Below, piece by piece: positions 51,632-60,841 of a stretch of 64,000 nt of DNA; the stretch's first letter is position 1, and each line of letters begins with the position of its first letter. The stretch is from positions 31,922 through 95,921 of the forward strand of contig NZ_JPME01000005.1 of the NCBI RefSeq assembly GCF_000732605.1. The letters are read 5' to 3'. The notes below the pieces were generated by a model. That model saw only the letters and a list, made by a program, of their open reading frames with translations. It made no database searches and was not told the origin of the DNA. Origin of the DNA: Lacrimispora celerecrescens (GTDB lineage Bacteria > Bacillota > Clostridia > Lachnospirales > Lachnospiraceae). The position numbers were made by a program, and so were the translations under genes.

Positions 51632-52996
51632 ATGAAGAAAGAAATAAAAATACTGGCACCCTGTGGAATCCTAGGTTACGGATATCCCAAGTCCTCTTTT
51701 TTAAAAGGAATGTCTTATAAACCGGATGCGATTGTTGTTGATGCGGGAAGTACCGATGCAGGACCGCATAAATTAGGTGCCGGAGTGGCAATTGTAAGTG
51801 AAAAAGCCTGTAAAAAAGACTTGGAAATCATGATCACGGAGGGGGCAAAAGCCGGGATCCCGGTAATCATCGGGTCAGCCGGAGGAAGCGGGGGAAGGGT
51901 TCATGTTGAATGGACCTGGAATATTATAAAAGAAATTCTTAAGGAACAAGCATTGCAATCACAAAAAGTAGCAATCATATGGGCGGATATTCCTAAGGAA
52001 GTGGTAAAAGAAAAATTACATAATGGTAAAGTTCAGCCGTTGGGTCTTTCTGTAAAAGAATTGACGGAAGAACGGCTTAAATTAACCAATGGTATTGTGG
52101 CTCAGATGGGGCATGAGCCGATTGTAAATGCATTGGAATCAGGAGCTGATATCATAATCTGCGGAAGGGCTTATGACCCATCTCCCTTTGCGGCAGTAGC
52201 CGTGTATCACGGATTACCGTTAAGCTATGGATATCATGCCGGTAAGATTCTTGAGTGTGCAGCCCTTTGTGCCGTACCGGGAACTACAAAAGATTGCATG
52301 CTTGGAACCATAACTGAGGAAGGTTTTATGATTACACCATTATCTGATGAAAGAATCTGCACGCCTCTTTCCGTGGCAGCACATACATTTTATGAAAAAG
52401 ATCATCCATATATCCTTCATGGTCCGGGAGTAACCTTAAATTTAAAAGATTGTGAATTTAAACAGGTTGATGAAAAGAGTGTATTTGTAACCGGAAGCAG
52501 GATTGAACAATCGAATCCTTACTGTATTAAATTAGAGGGAGCCATGAAGGTTGCCTACAGAACCTTTGTGGTAGCTGGTGTAAGAGATTCTCTTATGATA
52601 TCACAGTTAGAGGAAATCGAAAGACTTGCAGAAGAACAGGTCAGAACGTATTATTCAGATATACCGGAGGAAGATTATACGATTCACTTTATTAATTATG
52701 GAATAAATGGGGTAATGGGAGAGTTGGAACCGTCTAAAGAATTACCTCATGAGGTCGGAATTGTTTTTGAAGTAATTGCAAAGTCTCAGGAACTTGCCGA
52801 TTCAGTATGCGGTTCGCTTCGATCCAGTTTACTTCATTATGGTTATATCGGAAGAAAGTCAACGGCCGGAAATCTGGCTTTCCCTTTCGCCCCAAGTGAT
52901 ATTTCATTTGGTGCTGTATATGAATTCTCCGTTTACCACTTAATGGAAGTGGAAGATAGCTGCCAGATGTTTCCTATTGAATATCCGGATATGTAA
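51632..52996 (+). CDS. AtuA-like protein (DUF1446)
   Basis: A protein of about 454 residues of the DUF1446/acyclic-terpene-utilisation AtuA family. Recognisable stretches are DAIVVDAGSTDAGPHKLG (about residues 34-51), IIGSAGGSGGR and ADIIICGRAYDPSPFAA. The GGSGGR loop suggests nucleotide or phosphate binding, but no reaction is firmly known to me. The start at ATG 51632 is set by CTGGAGG. It is followed by a DUF4387 gene 19 bases later, a frequent pairing, and then by a sugar importer. In this setting a role in breakdown of a sugar-derived acid is more likely than terpene use. Confidence 0.75.
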   Translation: MKKEIKILAPCGILGYGYPKSSFLKGMSYKPDAIVVDAGSTDAGPHKLGAGVAIVSEKACKKDLEIMITEGAKAGIPVIIGSAGGSGGRVHVEWTWNIIKEILKEQALQSQKVAIIWADIPKEVVKEKLHNGKVQPLGLSVKELTEERLKLTNGIVAQMGHEPIVNALESGADIIICGRAYDPSPFAAVAVYHGLPLSYGYHAGKILECAALCAVPGTTKDCMLGTITEEGFMITPLSDERICTPLSVAAHTFYEKDHPYILHGPGVTLNLKDCEFKQVDEKSVFVTGSRIEQSNPYCIKLEGAMKVAYRTFVVAGVRDSLMISQLEEIERLAEEQVRTYYSDIPEEDYTIHFINYGINGVMGELEPSKELPHEVGIVFEVIAKSQELADSVCGSLRSSLLHYGYIGRKSTAGNLAFPFAPSDISFGAVYEFSVYHLMEVEDSCQMFPIEYPDM

Positions 52997-53015
52997 TGGA
53001 AAGGAGGAGATAAAA

Positions 53016-53336
53016 ATGGCGGAATGCAGGTTATATGATTGTGCGAAAGTAATACGTTCAAAAAACAGCGGACCTTTTGAGATTACTCTTGACGTACTTT
53101 TTGATGATCCGGTGATATATCAAAAAATAAAAGACAGTAATATGATTAATAAAACTACGATTTGTTATCTATACCGTTTGACTGAGGATAAGATTACACA
53201 AATAGTTTTTTATGACAAGGCGTTGGGGTTTAAAATTACATTTGCGAGAAAAATATCTTCAGGTACTTGTTACGATACTGATGTTTATGGGGCACAACAA
53301 CATGCACCTTTAAGTGAATTAATAGTTACTATTTAG
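53016..53336 (+). CDS. DUF4387 family protein
   Basis: A small protein of 106 residues with the DUF4387 features IRSKNSGPFEITLDVLFDD at about residues 12-30 and a C-terminal YDTDVYGAQQHAPL segment. No function is established. It very often accompanies AtuA-like proteins, with which it probably forms one enzyme. AAGGAGG at 53001-53007 supports the ATG at 53016; the frame upstream of it overlaps the AtuA-like gene and has no ribosome site. It is followed 17 bases later by the permease gene. Confidence 0.8.
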   Translation: MAECRLYDCAKVIRSKNSGPFEITLDVLFDDPVIYQKIKDSNMINKTTICYLYRLTEDKITQIVFYDKALGFKITFARKISSGTCYDTDVYGAQQHAPLSELIVTI

Positions 53337-53353
53337 AAAGGGAGTGTCGGGTG

Positions 53354-54274
53354 ATGGCAAAACGAAAAGCCGGGGGGGCACAATCAAAGTTAAAGCGCAT
53401 CTGGCGGGACAGGGTTTTATATCTTACCTTACTGCCCACATTACTATATTTCTTTGTATTCCACGTGATTCCGATCATTGGTATGAAATTGGCCTTTTAT
53501 GATTACCGGATCAAGGGTGACAATGTATTTGTAGGATTTACATATTTTAAGAAATTATTTTCGACTCCGGTATTTTTTCAGATATTAGAAAACACTTTGA
53601 TTATCAGTGCGATGAAGATATTCCTGTTTTTTCCGATGCCTATCATTTTTGCAATTATGCTAAATGAATTCAAGGCTGGTCCTTTTCGAAAGAGTGTGCA
53701 GGTAATTTCTTATCTGCCGCATTTCCTATCCTGGGTTGTAATTGCGGGAATATGGTTTGAATTTTTATCTCCTTCTACCGGAATTTTAAACAGCGTTTTG
53801 TCCAATCTTGGTTTTGGAAAAGTAAATTTGTTAACAAGCAAAGGTTCGATCAGATGGGTTCTGCTGGCATCAGAATCCTGGAGATCCATTGGGTGGGATT
53901 CTATTGTATATCTAACGGCAATCATGGGGATTGACCCAACTCTATATGAAGCAGCAAAAATAGATGGGGCTAACCGTTTTCAGATTGTTGGAAATATCGT
54001 TTTGCCGGCTTTGGCTGTTACAATGGTTACCGTTTTAATTCTGAATATCGGCTTCTTTATGAATGCAGGTCTGGATCAGGTGCTGAACTTTACCAATGCT
54101 GCGGTTAATTCTAAGATTGATATCATAGACACCTATGTTTATCGGATCGGCCTGCAAAATTCCCAGTATTCTTTAGCAACAGCAGCGAATTTATTTAAAG
54201 GTGTAATCGGTACACTCTTAATTGTTTCTACCCATCTGTTTTCTAAAAAGCTGACTGGTAAGGGTGCATGGTAG
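53354..54274 (+). CDS. Sugar ABC transporter permease (LplB type)
   Basis: A membrane subunit of 306 residues, similar in layout to the permease at 3883. It shows LPTLLYFFVFHVIPIIGM at the N-terminus, PHFLSWVVIAGIWFEF in the middle, and the EAA loop EAAKIDGANRFQ near residue 200. AAGGGAG nine bases upstream favours ATG 53354 over the adjacent GTG. The end overlaps the ribosome site of the next permease gene. It belongs to the importer of the AtuA/ARH operon. Confidence 0.92.
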   Translation: MAKRKAGGAQSKLKRIWRDRVLYLTLLPTLLYFFVFHVIPIIGMKLAFYDYRIKGDNVFVGFTYFKKLFSTPVFFQILENTLIISAMKIFLFFPMPIIFAIMLNEFKAGPFRKSVQVISYLPHFLSWVVIAGIWFEFLSPSTGILNSVLSNLGFGKVNLLTSKGSIRWVLLASESWRSIGWDSIVYLTAIMGIDPTLYEAAKIDGANRFQIVGNIVLPALAVTMVTVLILNIGFFMNAGLDQVLNFTNAAVNSKIDIIDTYVYRIGLQNSQYSLATAANLFKGVIGTLLIVSTHLFSKKLTGKGAW

Positions 54275-54284
54275 GAGGAAAAGT

Positions 54285-55172
54285 ATGAAAAGAAGAAAGA
54301 AAATATCAATTGGCAAACTTCTATGCGGCTTTATTATGATGCTTTTAGCTTTATGTATGTTAGTTCCATTATTGAATATCCTGGCAAGATCTCTTTCACA
54401 ACCGGATTTAGTTCATGGCCTGAAAGGATATGATATACTGCCCAAAGGATTTTCCACGGTTAATTATCAGGTTATTTTAGGACAGCCTATTGTAATCAGG
54501 AGTATCCTGAACTCTTTATTTATTACAGTTGCCGGTGTGTTTTTAAATATTATATTGACCGCCAGTGCGGCTTATGTTTTAACAAGGCCGGGACTGGTTG
54601 GTAAAAAAGTCTTTATGTATTTCTTTATTATAATGATGATATTTGAGCCGGGTATTGTGCAGGAATATTTTTTGATGAAAAACATTCATTTATTGGATAA
54701 TTTGTTTTCCATGGTCATTTACAGAAGCGTAAATGTCTATTACCTGATCATATTAATGAGATTTATGGAAGAAGTTCCGGCTTCCATTCAGGAAGCTGCA
54801 AGAATTGATGGAGCCGGGCATTTTGATGTCTTATTTAAGATCATGATTCCTTTAAGCAGAATCCCTTTAATTACGGTAGGAATGTTTTATGCGGTGTTCC
54901 GCTGGAATGAATTTTTTAAATCCAGTATCTTTTTAACCAGCAAAAATCACACTGTTTTACAGGTGCTTTTAAGGCAGTTTGTTGTTAATTCCGATTCACA
55001 GGTAATTGTGGGTGCAGCCAATATTTTAGCGAATAATAATATTGCCCAACTGGATAACGGTTCTTTAAAAGCTGCTACCATTGTAGTGGCTGTTGTACCA
55101 ATTTTATTATTATATCCTGTTATTCTCAAATACTATACCAATGGTGTTATGTCAGGAGGTGTGAAAGAATAG
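54285..55172 (+). CDS. Carbohydrate ABC transporter permease (LplC type)
   Basis: The second membrane subunit, 295 residues from ATG 54285 (TAGGAGG seven bases upstream). The EAA loop is EAARIDGAGHFD near residue 175, and the C-terminal end TNGVMSGGVKE is the LplC type. Insertions such as the Asn-rich ANILANNNIAQLDNG before the last helix match this subfamily. It works with the LplB-type subunit and the binding protein encoded next. No ATPase gene is in the operon. Confidence 0.92.
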   Translation: MKRRKKISIGKLLCGFIMMLLALCMLVPLLNILARSLSQPDLVHGLKGYDILPKGFSTVNYQVILGQPIVIRSILNSLFITVAGVFLNIILTASAAYVLTRPGLVGKKVFMYFFIIMMIFEPGIVQEYFLMKNIHLLDNLFSMVIYRSVNVYYLIILMRFMEEVPASIQEAARIDGAGHFDVLFKIMIPLSRIPLITVGMFYAVFRWNEFFKSSIFLTSKNHTVLQVLLRQFVVNSDSQVIVGAANILANNNIAQLDNGSLKAATIVVAVVPILLLYPVILKYYTNGVMSGGVKE

Positions 55173-55233
55173 ATAATTGTTTGCTTTGCGGGAAGGCATA
55201 GAAAAAATTATATTAATTAATGGAGGGTATGTA

Positions 55234-56709
55234 ATGAAAAAAACTATTTCGTATTTATTAGTTATGGGAATGGCAGTACTGTCCCTGGCAGGCTGCGGAA
55301 AAAAGATTGATTCCGGTTCCACTGTACTGAGCACTCAGGATACCACGAATGATTCATCATCAGTAACAATTAAGGCAGTAATAAAGGATTTGTCAGCAGA
55401 TGATGAAGTTTCCGTAAAATTTCTGGAGGCGGTAAGCAGCGGTGTATCAAAAGAGCTTGGCAGGGAAGTGCATATTGAACTGGCGCCGATCTCTGATGGA
55501 ACTTATTCGGAAAGTATGAGTCTATTGCTGCAAAGCGGTGAAATTCCGGATCTGATGTATTTCCAGGGCGGCGATTATCAATTTGCCATTACCCAAGGAA
55601 TCCTGGAAGACTTGAACCCATATGTTAATAATTCAACGAATATTAAAGCATTAATGCAGCCATTTAACAATCAAAGATTAGCGAACTATCCCTATCTTCT
55701 ATGGTTGTCACCGGATAGAATAAAAGTTCCGGTTGTGAGACAAGACTGGTTTGATGCAGCTAAATCAAGTAAGGCACTTTTAGATAATCCATCTACAGAA
55801 AATTATAAAGCATTCTTTAAGGAGTTAAAAGAGAACAACAATTTAAAAGCTGCATTTACCGTCCCCGGAGATATATCTGAGTTGGATACTGTATTCAATG
55901 TGGCCTTTGGGGTCAAATCAACCTGGATAAAAGAAGGCGATAAGTATGTATATGCGAAAGTTTCAAATGCAGAAAAAGAAAAATTAGCATTTTATGCAGA
56001 TCTTTATAAAGAGGGCTTATTGGATAATGAATGGTTAACAAAAAAGTGGGATACAAAAGAAAGTGCTTTTTATAATGGAGAAGTTGGAGTTGTAAGCGGA
56101 ACCCAAGGCAGTGTCATTAATATTTATAATAATAAGATGGTCACACAAAATGGTGAAAATGCAAAGTTAGTTATTCTTCCGCCGGCAAAAGGTGCAGCAC
56201 AAGGATATACTCCAGGTGATGTCAGCAAGGAATCCCGCGGCTGGGCAATCAGCAAATATTCGGATCATAAGGATGTTGCGTTTGCAGTCTTAGAGTATAT
56301 GGCCGGTAAGGAAGGTCAGCTTCTTGATAAACTGGGTTACGAAGGCGAAGAATACAAGATAGAGAACAATGAAATTGTATTAACTGATAAAATATCGGAA
56401 TGGTGGCCTCGTTTCCATGAATCAATTGCAAATTTTGATGCGCCTATATCAAGTAAGACTCCGTATTTTAGCGAAGCAGCCCTTAAATCCTTAGAAATGG
56501 TCAACACCTATTCTTCTTTTGACAATGCATTTGTTATACCCGATGAATATGCAACAAACTGGGATGCAAGCCAGGCACTTTACATAGAATTTGCAGCCGA
56601 TGTAATAAGCGGTAACCGTTCCATTGATGAATTCGATCAATTTGTAACAGATTGGAATGCATTAGGCGGAGCAGAAATTACAGAATACGCGAACACAATA
56701 CTGAAATAG
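55234..56709 (+). CDS. Extracellular solute-binding lipoprotein (LplA type)
   Basis: The binding protein of this importer, about 491 residues. The start is ATG 55234, preceded by GGAGG. It has a signal peptide [12 protein letters not shown] and lipobox LAGC with the lipid-bearing Cys21, then a Ser/Thr-rich linker. The C-terminal [21 protein letters not shown] closely parallels the end of the binding protein at 2071 (FVENWNALGGAQMTKEVNEW), so the two are of one family. The ligand is unknown; the ARH-fold hydrolases downstream suggest a ribosyl- or other N-glycosidic compound. Confidence 0.9.
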   Translation: MKKTISYLLVMGMAVLSLAGCGKKIDSGSTVLSTQDTTNDSSSVTIKAVIKDLSADDEVSVKFLEAVSSGVSKELGREVHIELAPISDGTYSESMSLLLQSGEIPDLMYFQGGDYQFAITQGILEDLNPYVNNSTNIKALMQPFNNQRLANYPYLLWLSPDRIKVPVVRQDWFDAAKSSKALLDNPSTENYKAFFKELKENNNLKAAFTVPGDISELDTVFNVAFGVKSTWIKEGDKYVYAKVSNAEKEKLAFYADLYKEGLLDNEWLTKKWDTKESAFYNGEVGVVSGTQGSVINIYNNKMVTQNGENAKLVILPPAKGAAQGYTPGDVSKESRGWAISKYSDHKDVAFAVLEYMAGKEGQLLDKLGYEGEEYKIENNEIVLTDKISEWWPRFHESIANFDAPISSKTPYFSEAALKSLEMVNTYSSFDNAFVIPDEYATNWDASQALYIEFAADVISGNRSIDEFDQFVTDWNALGGAEITEYANTILK

Positions 56710-56729
56710 CCGGGGAAAGAAAGGAACGT

Positions 56730-57719
56730 ATGATGGTAACAAGAGAATATCTGATTCAAAATAAAGAAATTGCGCTGGATAAAGCAATCGGTTCACTCTG
56801 TGGTTTGGCGATCGGTGACTCCTTTGGTGATGCTGCAAGAAGTCCGGAAAACCAAAGAGATTATGGAATCACTACGGATTTTAATAAAGGTTCTTCCTGG
56901 AGTACGGATGATACGGAATTTGCACTTTTGACGACTGAAACAATGATTAAAGCCGGTGGTGACTTTACTTCAGAAGATGTAGTTAATATGTGGCTAAAAC
57001 ATGTAGCAACAGAAGATGAACTGAAACGCGGCGGTGTCAGCGAGGTGGAAGCATGCAATAATCTGCGGAGAGGTATGCGTCCGCCGGAATCAGGAAGATT
57101 CAATGCTTATTATTTAAGCGATGGAGCAGCCATGAGAAGCGGTCCAATTGGGATTCTATGCGCTGGTGATCCCGAAAGAGCAGCCAGATTGGCAGAAATT
57201 GATGCCAGCATAAGCCATCATATGGATGGTGTCTGGGGAGCACAGGCCGTTGCCGTTGCAGTTTCCCTGGCAATGGTTGATGCTTCCATGGACGAAATAT
57301 TAGATGCTGTTTTAAAAACAGCGCCGGAAGAGTCCTGGTTTAAGGAAACATTATTACGTGCCTTTCGGATCGTGGATGATGCAAAGGGTGATATTGCAGA
57401 TGCCTGGATGCCATTGCATTATGAATTATTCTCCACACACCGTTCTACGGTGGCGGAGGCGTTGCCAGAAGTATTTGGATGCTTAAAATTAGAACATAGC
57501 AGTTTCAAATCAGGTTTGATTCTCGCAGGCAATTTCGGACGGGATGCAGATACCATTGGAGCGGTAGCAGGAGCCGTTCTTGGAGCAAAATACGGTGCAA
57601 AAGGAATACCGGAGAAGTGGCTGCAGAAAACCAGATATCCATCCGGAACCTGTTTAGGTTTCACAAAAGGAATTGATATCTTTGACCGGGCAGCAAAATT
57701 AGCAGCCTTAATTAAATAA
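56730..57719 (+). CDS. ADP-ribosylglycohydrolase-family enzyme
   Basis: An all-alpha ARH-fold hydrolase of about 329 residues. The family start is [17 protein letters not shown]. The two-metal site is formed by SWSTDDTEF (about residues 53-61) and the late [20 protein letters not shown] (about residues 270-289). All canonical acidic residues are present. The start at ATG 56730 has AAGAAAGGA five bases before it; the frame upstream overlaps the binding-protein gene. ARH enzymes cleave ADP-ribose or other N-glycosidic bonds. In a sugar-import operon with no toxin or transferase, it probably hydrolyses an imported ribosyl-type glycoside rather than modified proteins. Confidence 0.88.
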   Translation: MMVTREYLIQNKEIALDKAIGSLCGLAIGDSFGDAARSPENQRDYGITTDFNKGSSWSTDDTEFALLTTETMIKAGGDFTSEDVVNMWLKHVATEDELKRGGVSEVEACNNLRRGMRPPESGRFNAYYLSDGAAMRSGPIGILCAGDPERAARLAEIDASISHHMDGVWGAQAVAVAVSLAMVDASMDEILDAVLKTAPEESWFKETLLRAFRIVDDAKGDIADAWMPLHYELFSTHRSTVAEALPEVFGCLKLEHSSFKSGLILAGNFGRDADTIGAVAGAVLGAKYGAKGIPEKWLQKTRYPSGTCLGFTKGIDIFDRAAKLAALIK

Positions 57720-57725
57720 TATCGT

Positions 57726-57758
57726 ATGACCTGTCTGTCTGATTGACAGACAGGTCAT
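57726..57758 (+). other. 14-bp perfect mRNA hairpin before the second ARH gene
   Basis: ATGACCTGTCTGTC (57726-57739) pairs with GACAGACAGGTCAT (57745-57758) around a 5-base loop. No T-tract follows, and the AAAGGAG ribosome site begins seven bases later. It may stabilise the upstream mRNA or limit read-through. Confidence 0.65.
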
Positions 57759-57781
57759 AGTTATCAAAGGAGAATGAGAAT

Positions 57782-59884
57782 ATGATACCTGATAAATATT
57801 TGGAAAAGGTATATTCCGGATTTTTGGGGATGAATATTGGTATTCGGTTAGGGGCGCCTGTAGAGCCAACGATATGGACGTATGAACGTATTTTAAACAC
57901 ATACGGTGAAATCACGGATTATGTAAAAGACTTTAAAAATTTTGCCGCAGATGATGATGTAAATGGGCCGGTCTATTTTCTTCGTGCTTTATACGATGAT
58001 GCAAAAGACGGTAATTTAAAACCTCAGGATGTTGCCAGGGCATGGCTGAATTATGCCCGTGAGGGTGTGGGCATGTTCTGGTGGGGCGGCTATGGCATCA
58101 GTACGGAGCATACCGCTTATTTAAACTTAAAGCATGGGATTCCGGCTCCGCAGTCCGGGTCGATGAATCAAAATGGTCAAGTACTTGCAGAACAGATTGG
58201 AGGCCAGATATTTATTGATACCTGGGGATTGGTTAATCCGTGCCAGCCGGCCCAAGCAGCCGAATTCGGGCAGTGTGCCGCCAGTGTGTCCCATGACGGA
58301 GAAGGAATTTACGGTGCCCGTTTCTTCTGTGCATGCATTGCCCATGCCTTCCAATGCCAGGATATTCACGAAATTATCCAAGTAGGGCTCTCTCAGATTC
58401 CTGATCATAGCTTATACGCAAAGGTTGTAAATGCAGTACTTGATTTTCATAAAGAAAATGATCATTGGCGTGACTGTTATGACATGCTGGTACGTGATTG
58501 GGGTTACGATAAATACGGCGGAGTCTGCCATATTATACCGAACGCAGGTGTATGTGCATTATCCATGGTATATGGGAATGGAGATTTAGCAAAGACCGTT
58601 GAAATTGCGACAATGTGCGGCTGGGATACAGACTGTAATGCAGGCAACGTAGGAACCGTGCTAGGGGTTATGCGTGGGATCGAAGGACTGCCGGAAAGGT
58701 ATCGCAAGCCAATGAATGATGGTATTATTCTATCTGGAATTTCCGGTTATTTAAACAATTTGGATGTACCTACTTACGCAAAGGAGGTTGCTCTGCTGGG
58801 ATACAGACTGGCTGAGGAGGAAGCTCCGGCATCCCTTCTAGATAGCATAAAAGAAGGAGAAGTGCATTTTGATTTTGAACTGCCGGGATCCACGCATAAT
58901 ATGCGGATATCAGATTCATTTTACTGTACTGCAAGCCATTCCACCGATGTAGCGTATAAAGGAAGCGGGTCTTTAAAGATATTAGTTGATCGGATGACAC
59001 GCGGGAATCAATGTAAGCTGTATTATAAACCTTTTTACCGCCGGGATGAATTTTCAGATGAGCGTTATATGCCGGTATTTACACCTACGGTATACCCAGG
59101 GCAGATAGTATCCATGAAGCTTTATCTGGATCAATGGAACGGCTGGGAAACACTTGGGATAGCACCTTATGTTCGGTCTATGAGCGATAAGAAAGAACAT
59201 TTACAGGGATATATTAAATTAGTGCAGGAAGAATGGATTGACGTAACCTTTGTGATACCGGAGGTAGACGGGGATTTAATTGATGAAGTAGGTATTGTAA
59301 TCGAAGGTTATTCCATTGCAAAAGCCAAAACCCTGGGACTCTTATACTTAGATGAATTTTCTATTACAGGTAAAAGCAAGTATACGGTTAAAATCGCAAA
59401 GCAGCGAAAGGAATTTGGTACAATTACCCCATTTTCTGTTGATCATGGAGCCTGGGGGAAAGATGGAGATGCGCTGTCTCTCATGAGGTGCGAGCCAGCC
59501 TTTGCTTATGCCGGTAATTATTTTTCCAAAGATGTAAGGGTGACAGTGCCGGTTACTCCGATTAATGGGGAAAGCCACTTATTACAAATCCGTGCGCAAG
59601 GTGCAATGCGTGGATATATTGCAGGATTTTCAGATGAAGGGAAAGCAGCAATTTATAAAAATGATTTTGGCTTTAAGAAACTGATAGAAACTGATTTTAC
59701 CTGGAAACATGGTACTGCTTATAAGCTTACTCTGGAAGCAATTGGTGATTGGATTGCCTTGTCCATAGATGATAAGAAGGTATTAGATATTAAAGATGAC
59801 AGCTTCCGGTACGGTATGTTTGGCTGTGGTTCCATTGGCATGGGGAGAACATTATTCGGTGATTTTGAAATTATGGAGATTTAG
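57782..59884 (+). CDS. ADP-ribosylglycohydrolase-fold protein with C-terminal beta-sandwich
   Basis: A protein of 700 residues in two parts. Residues 1-345 carry the ARH fold, with the metal-site segments FAADDDVNGPVYFL (about residues 56-69) and CGWDTDCNAGNVGTVLG (about 279-295), both acidic as needed. Residues about 350-700 look like two beta-sandwich modules, with FDFELPGSTHNMRISDSFYC and a concanavalin-like end (AIGDWIALSIDDKKVLDI). These may bind carbohydrate. It is about twice the usual ARH length. There is no signal peptide. It lies 62 bases after the first ARH gene, so the two enzymes probably act on the same imported compound or on successive products. Confidence 0.85.
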   Translation: MIPDKYLEKVYSGFLGMNIGIRLGAPVEPTIWTYERILNTYGEITDYVKDFKNFAADDDVNGPVYFLRALYDDAKDGNLKPQDVARAWLNYAREGVGMFWWGGYGISTEHTAYLNLKHGIPAPQSGSMNQNGQVLAEQIGGQIFIDTWGLVNPCQPAQAAEFGQCAASVSHDGEGIYGARFFCACIAHAFQCQDIHEIIQVGLSQIPDHSLYAKVVNAVLDFHKENDHWRDCYDMLVRDWGYDKYGGVCHIIPNAGVCALSMVYGNGDLAKTVEIATMCGWDTDCNAGNVGTVLGVMRGIEGLPERYRKPMNDGIILSGISGYLNNLDVPTYAKEVALLGYRLAEEEAPASLLDSIKEGEVHFDFELPGSTHNMRISDSFYCTASHSTDVAYKGSGSLKILVDRMTRGNQCKLYYKPFYRRDEFSDERYMPVFTPTVYPGQIVSMKLYLDQWNGWETLGIAPYVRSMSDKKEHLQGYIKLVQEEWIDVTFVIPEVDGDLIDEVGIVIEGYSIAKAKTLGLLYLDEFSITGKSKYTVKIAKQRKEFGTITPFSVDHGAWGKDGDALSLMRCEPAFAYAGNYFSKDVRVTVPVTPINGESHLLQIRAQGAMRGYIAGFSDEGKAAIYKNDFGFKKLIETDFTWKHGTAYKLTLEAIGDWIALSIDDKKVLDIKDDSFRYGMFGCGSIGMGRTLFGDFEIMEI

Positions 59885-59900
59885 TGGTCGACGCAATTCG

Positions 59901-59928
59901 TTGACTTATCGATCAATTCAGGTATAAT
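59901..59928 (+). promoter_or_regulatory. Sigma-A promoter of the GntR gene
   Basis: TTGACT (59901-59906), a 16-base spacer and TATAAT (59923-59928), about 50 bases before the start. The regulator can therefore be made apart from the operon it follows. Confidence 0.7.
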
Positions 59929-59979
59929 TAGTATGTTAGACCTTTTTAATGTTAAGTATAGATGAAGCGAGGGATCAAT

Positions 59980-60651
59980 ATGGGTTTTGCTCCAATTGAG
60001 AATGAAAGACTATCAGATAAAGTTGTACGGGTTATAATGGAACAGATAAAAGACGGTACTTTAAAACCTGGAGATAAATTACCAAATGAACTTGATCTGG
60101 CTGATGAATTCTGCGTAAGCAGAGGAATTCTAAGGGAAGCCCTGACGATATTACAAGCAAGAAATTATATCTGTAGAAAGCCGAAAGAGGGTACTTTTGT
60201 TAATCCGAATATTTCGGAAGTTTTGAATGTTTCTGCGGGAATTACACTAAAAGAAGGTACTTATAGCGATTTAATTGAAATGCGTATTTGTTTAGAACAA
60301 AGGACCGTGGAGAAGATCATTGATACTGCATCGGATGAAGAGATTGTAGAATTATATGATTTAATTTCAGAAACAGACAAGAAAAAAGGAGCACGTTCTA
60401 TCGATCACTATTTTCACTATCGTCTTGCAGAGCTTTCCCATAATGCGATATTTATGAATTTTATTGATTCCTATTATGATATCATTGATGAGGTTGTTGC
60501 CCATACAACTAAGAATACGAAACGCAGACCGGAGATATATAAAGAGCATTGTGAGATTATTCAAGCTCTTAAAGAAAGAGATAAAGATAAGGCAAAAGCA
60601 GCAGTGGTAAGCCATCTTGAAAATGTTTTACAAAATATTAAAAACGATTGA
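59980..60651 (+). CDS. FadR-subfamily GntR transcriptional regulator
   Basis: A regulator of about 223 residues. It has a winged helix at about residues 5-70 (PNELDLADEFCVSRGILREAL, wing PKEGTFVNPN) and an FCD ligand domain after residue 90, with the likely metal histidines in HYFHYRLAELSHN and VSHLENV. CGAGGG six bases before ATG 59980 supports that start; ATG 59962 is less likely. It probably responds to an acid made from the imported sugar and binds the palindrome at 51567-51581 in front of the AtuA/ABC/ARH operon. Confidence 0.9.
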   Translation: MGFAPIENERLSDKVVRVIMEQIKDGTLKPGDKLPNELDLADEFCVSRGILREALTILQARNYICRKPKEGTFVNPNISEVLNVSAGITLKEGTYSDLIEMRICLEQRTVEKIIDTASDEEIVELYDLISETDKKKGARSIDHYFHYRLAELSHNAIFMNFIDSYYDIIDEVVAHTTKNTKRRPEIYKEHCEIIQALKERDKDKAKAAVVSHLENVLQNIKND

Positions 60652-60719
60652 GAGTAAAATGGGCTCGTCGGGTATCCGTTCATAATAAATGATCTTATTG
60701 AATAAAGTTATGATTGTAG

Positions 60720-60748
60720 TTGAGTTTTTAAAGTGCTTATGTTATTAT
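60720..60748 (+). promoter_or_regulatory. Candidate promoter of the YitT gene
   Basis: TTGAGT (60720-60725), a 17-base spacer and TATTAT (60743-60748). A terminator hairpin follows about 40 bases downstream, before the gene starts. Confidence 0.5.
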
Positions 60749-60790
60749 TATAAAAAATAATTTTTTAGATATTAGGCATAAGCCTTGATC

Positions 60791-60831
60791 CACGTTTGCT
60801 AGGGAAAATCTTAGCAAACGTGTTTTTTTTT
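60791..60831 (+). terminator. Strong terminator directly before the YitT ribosome site
   Basis: CACGTTTGCTA (60791-60801) pairs with TAGCAAACGTG (60812-60822), an 11-bp perfect stem followed by nine Ts that touch the TGGAGG ribosome site of yitT. It ends the GntR transcript and may also attenuate transcription from the promoter at 60720. Confidence 0.8.
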
Positions 60832-60841
60832 GGAGGATAGG

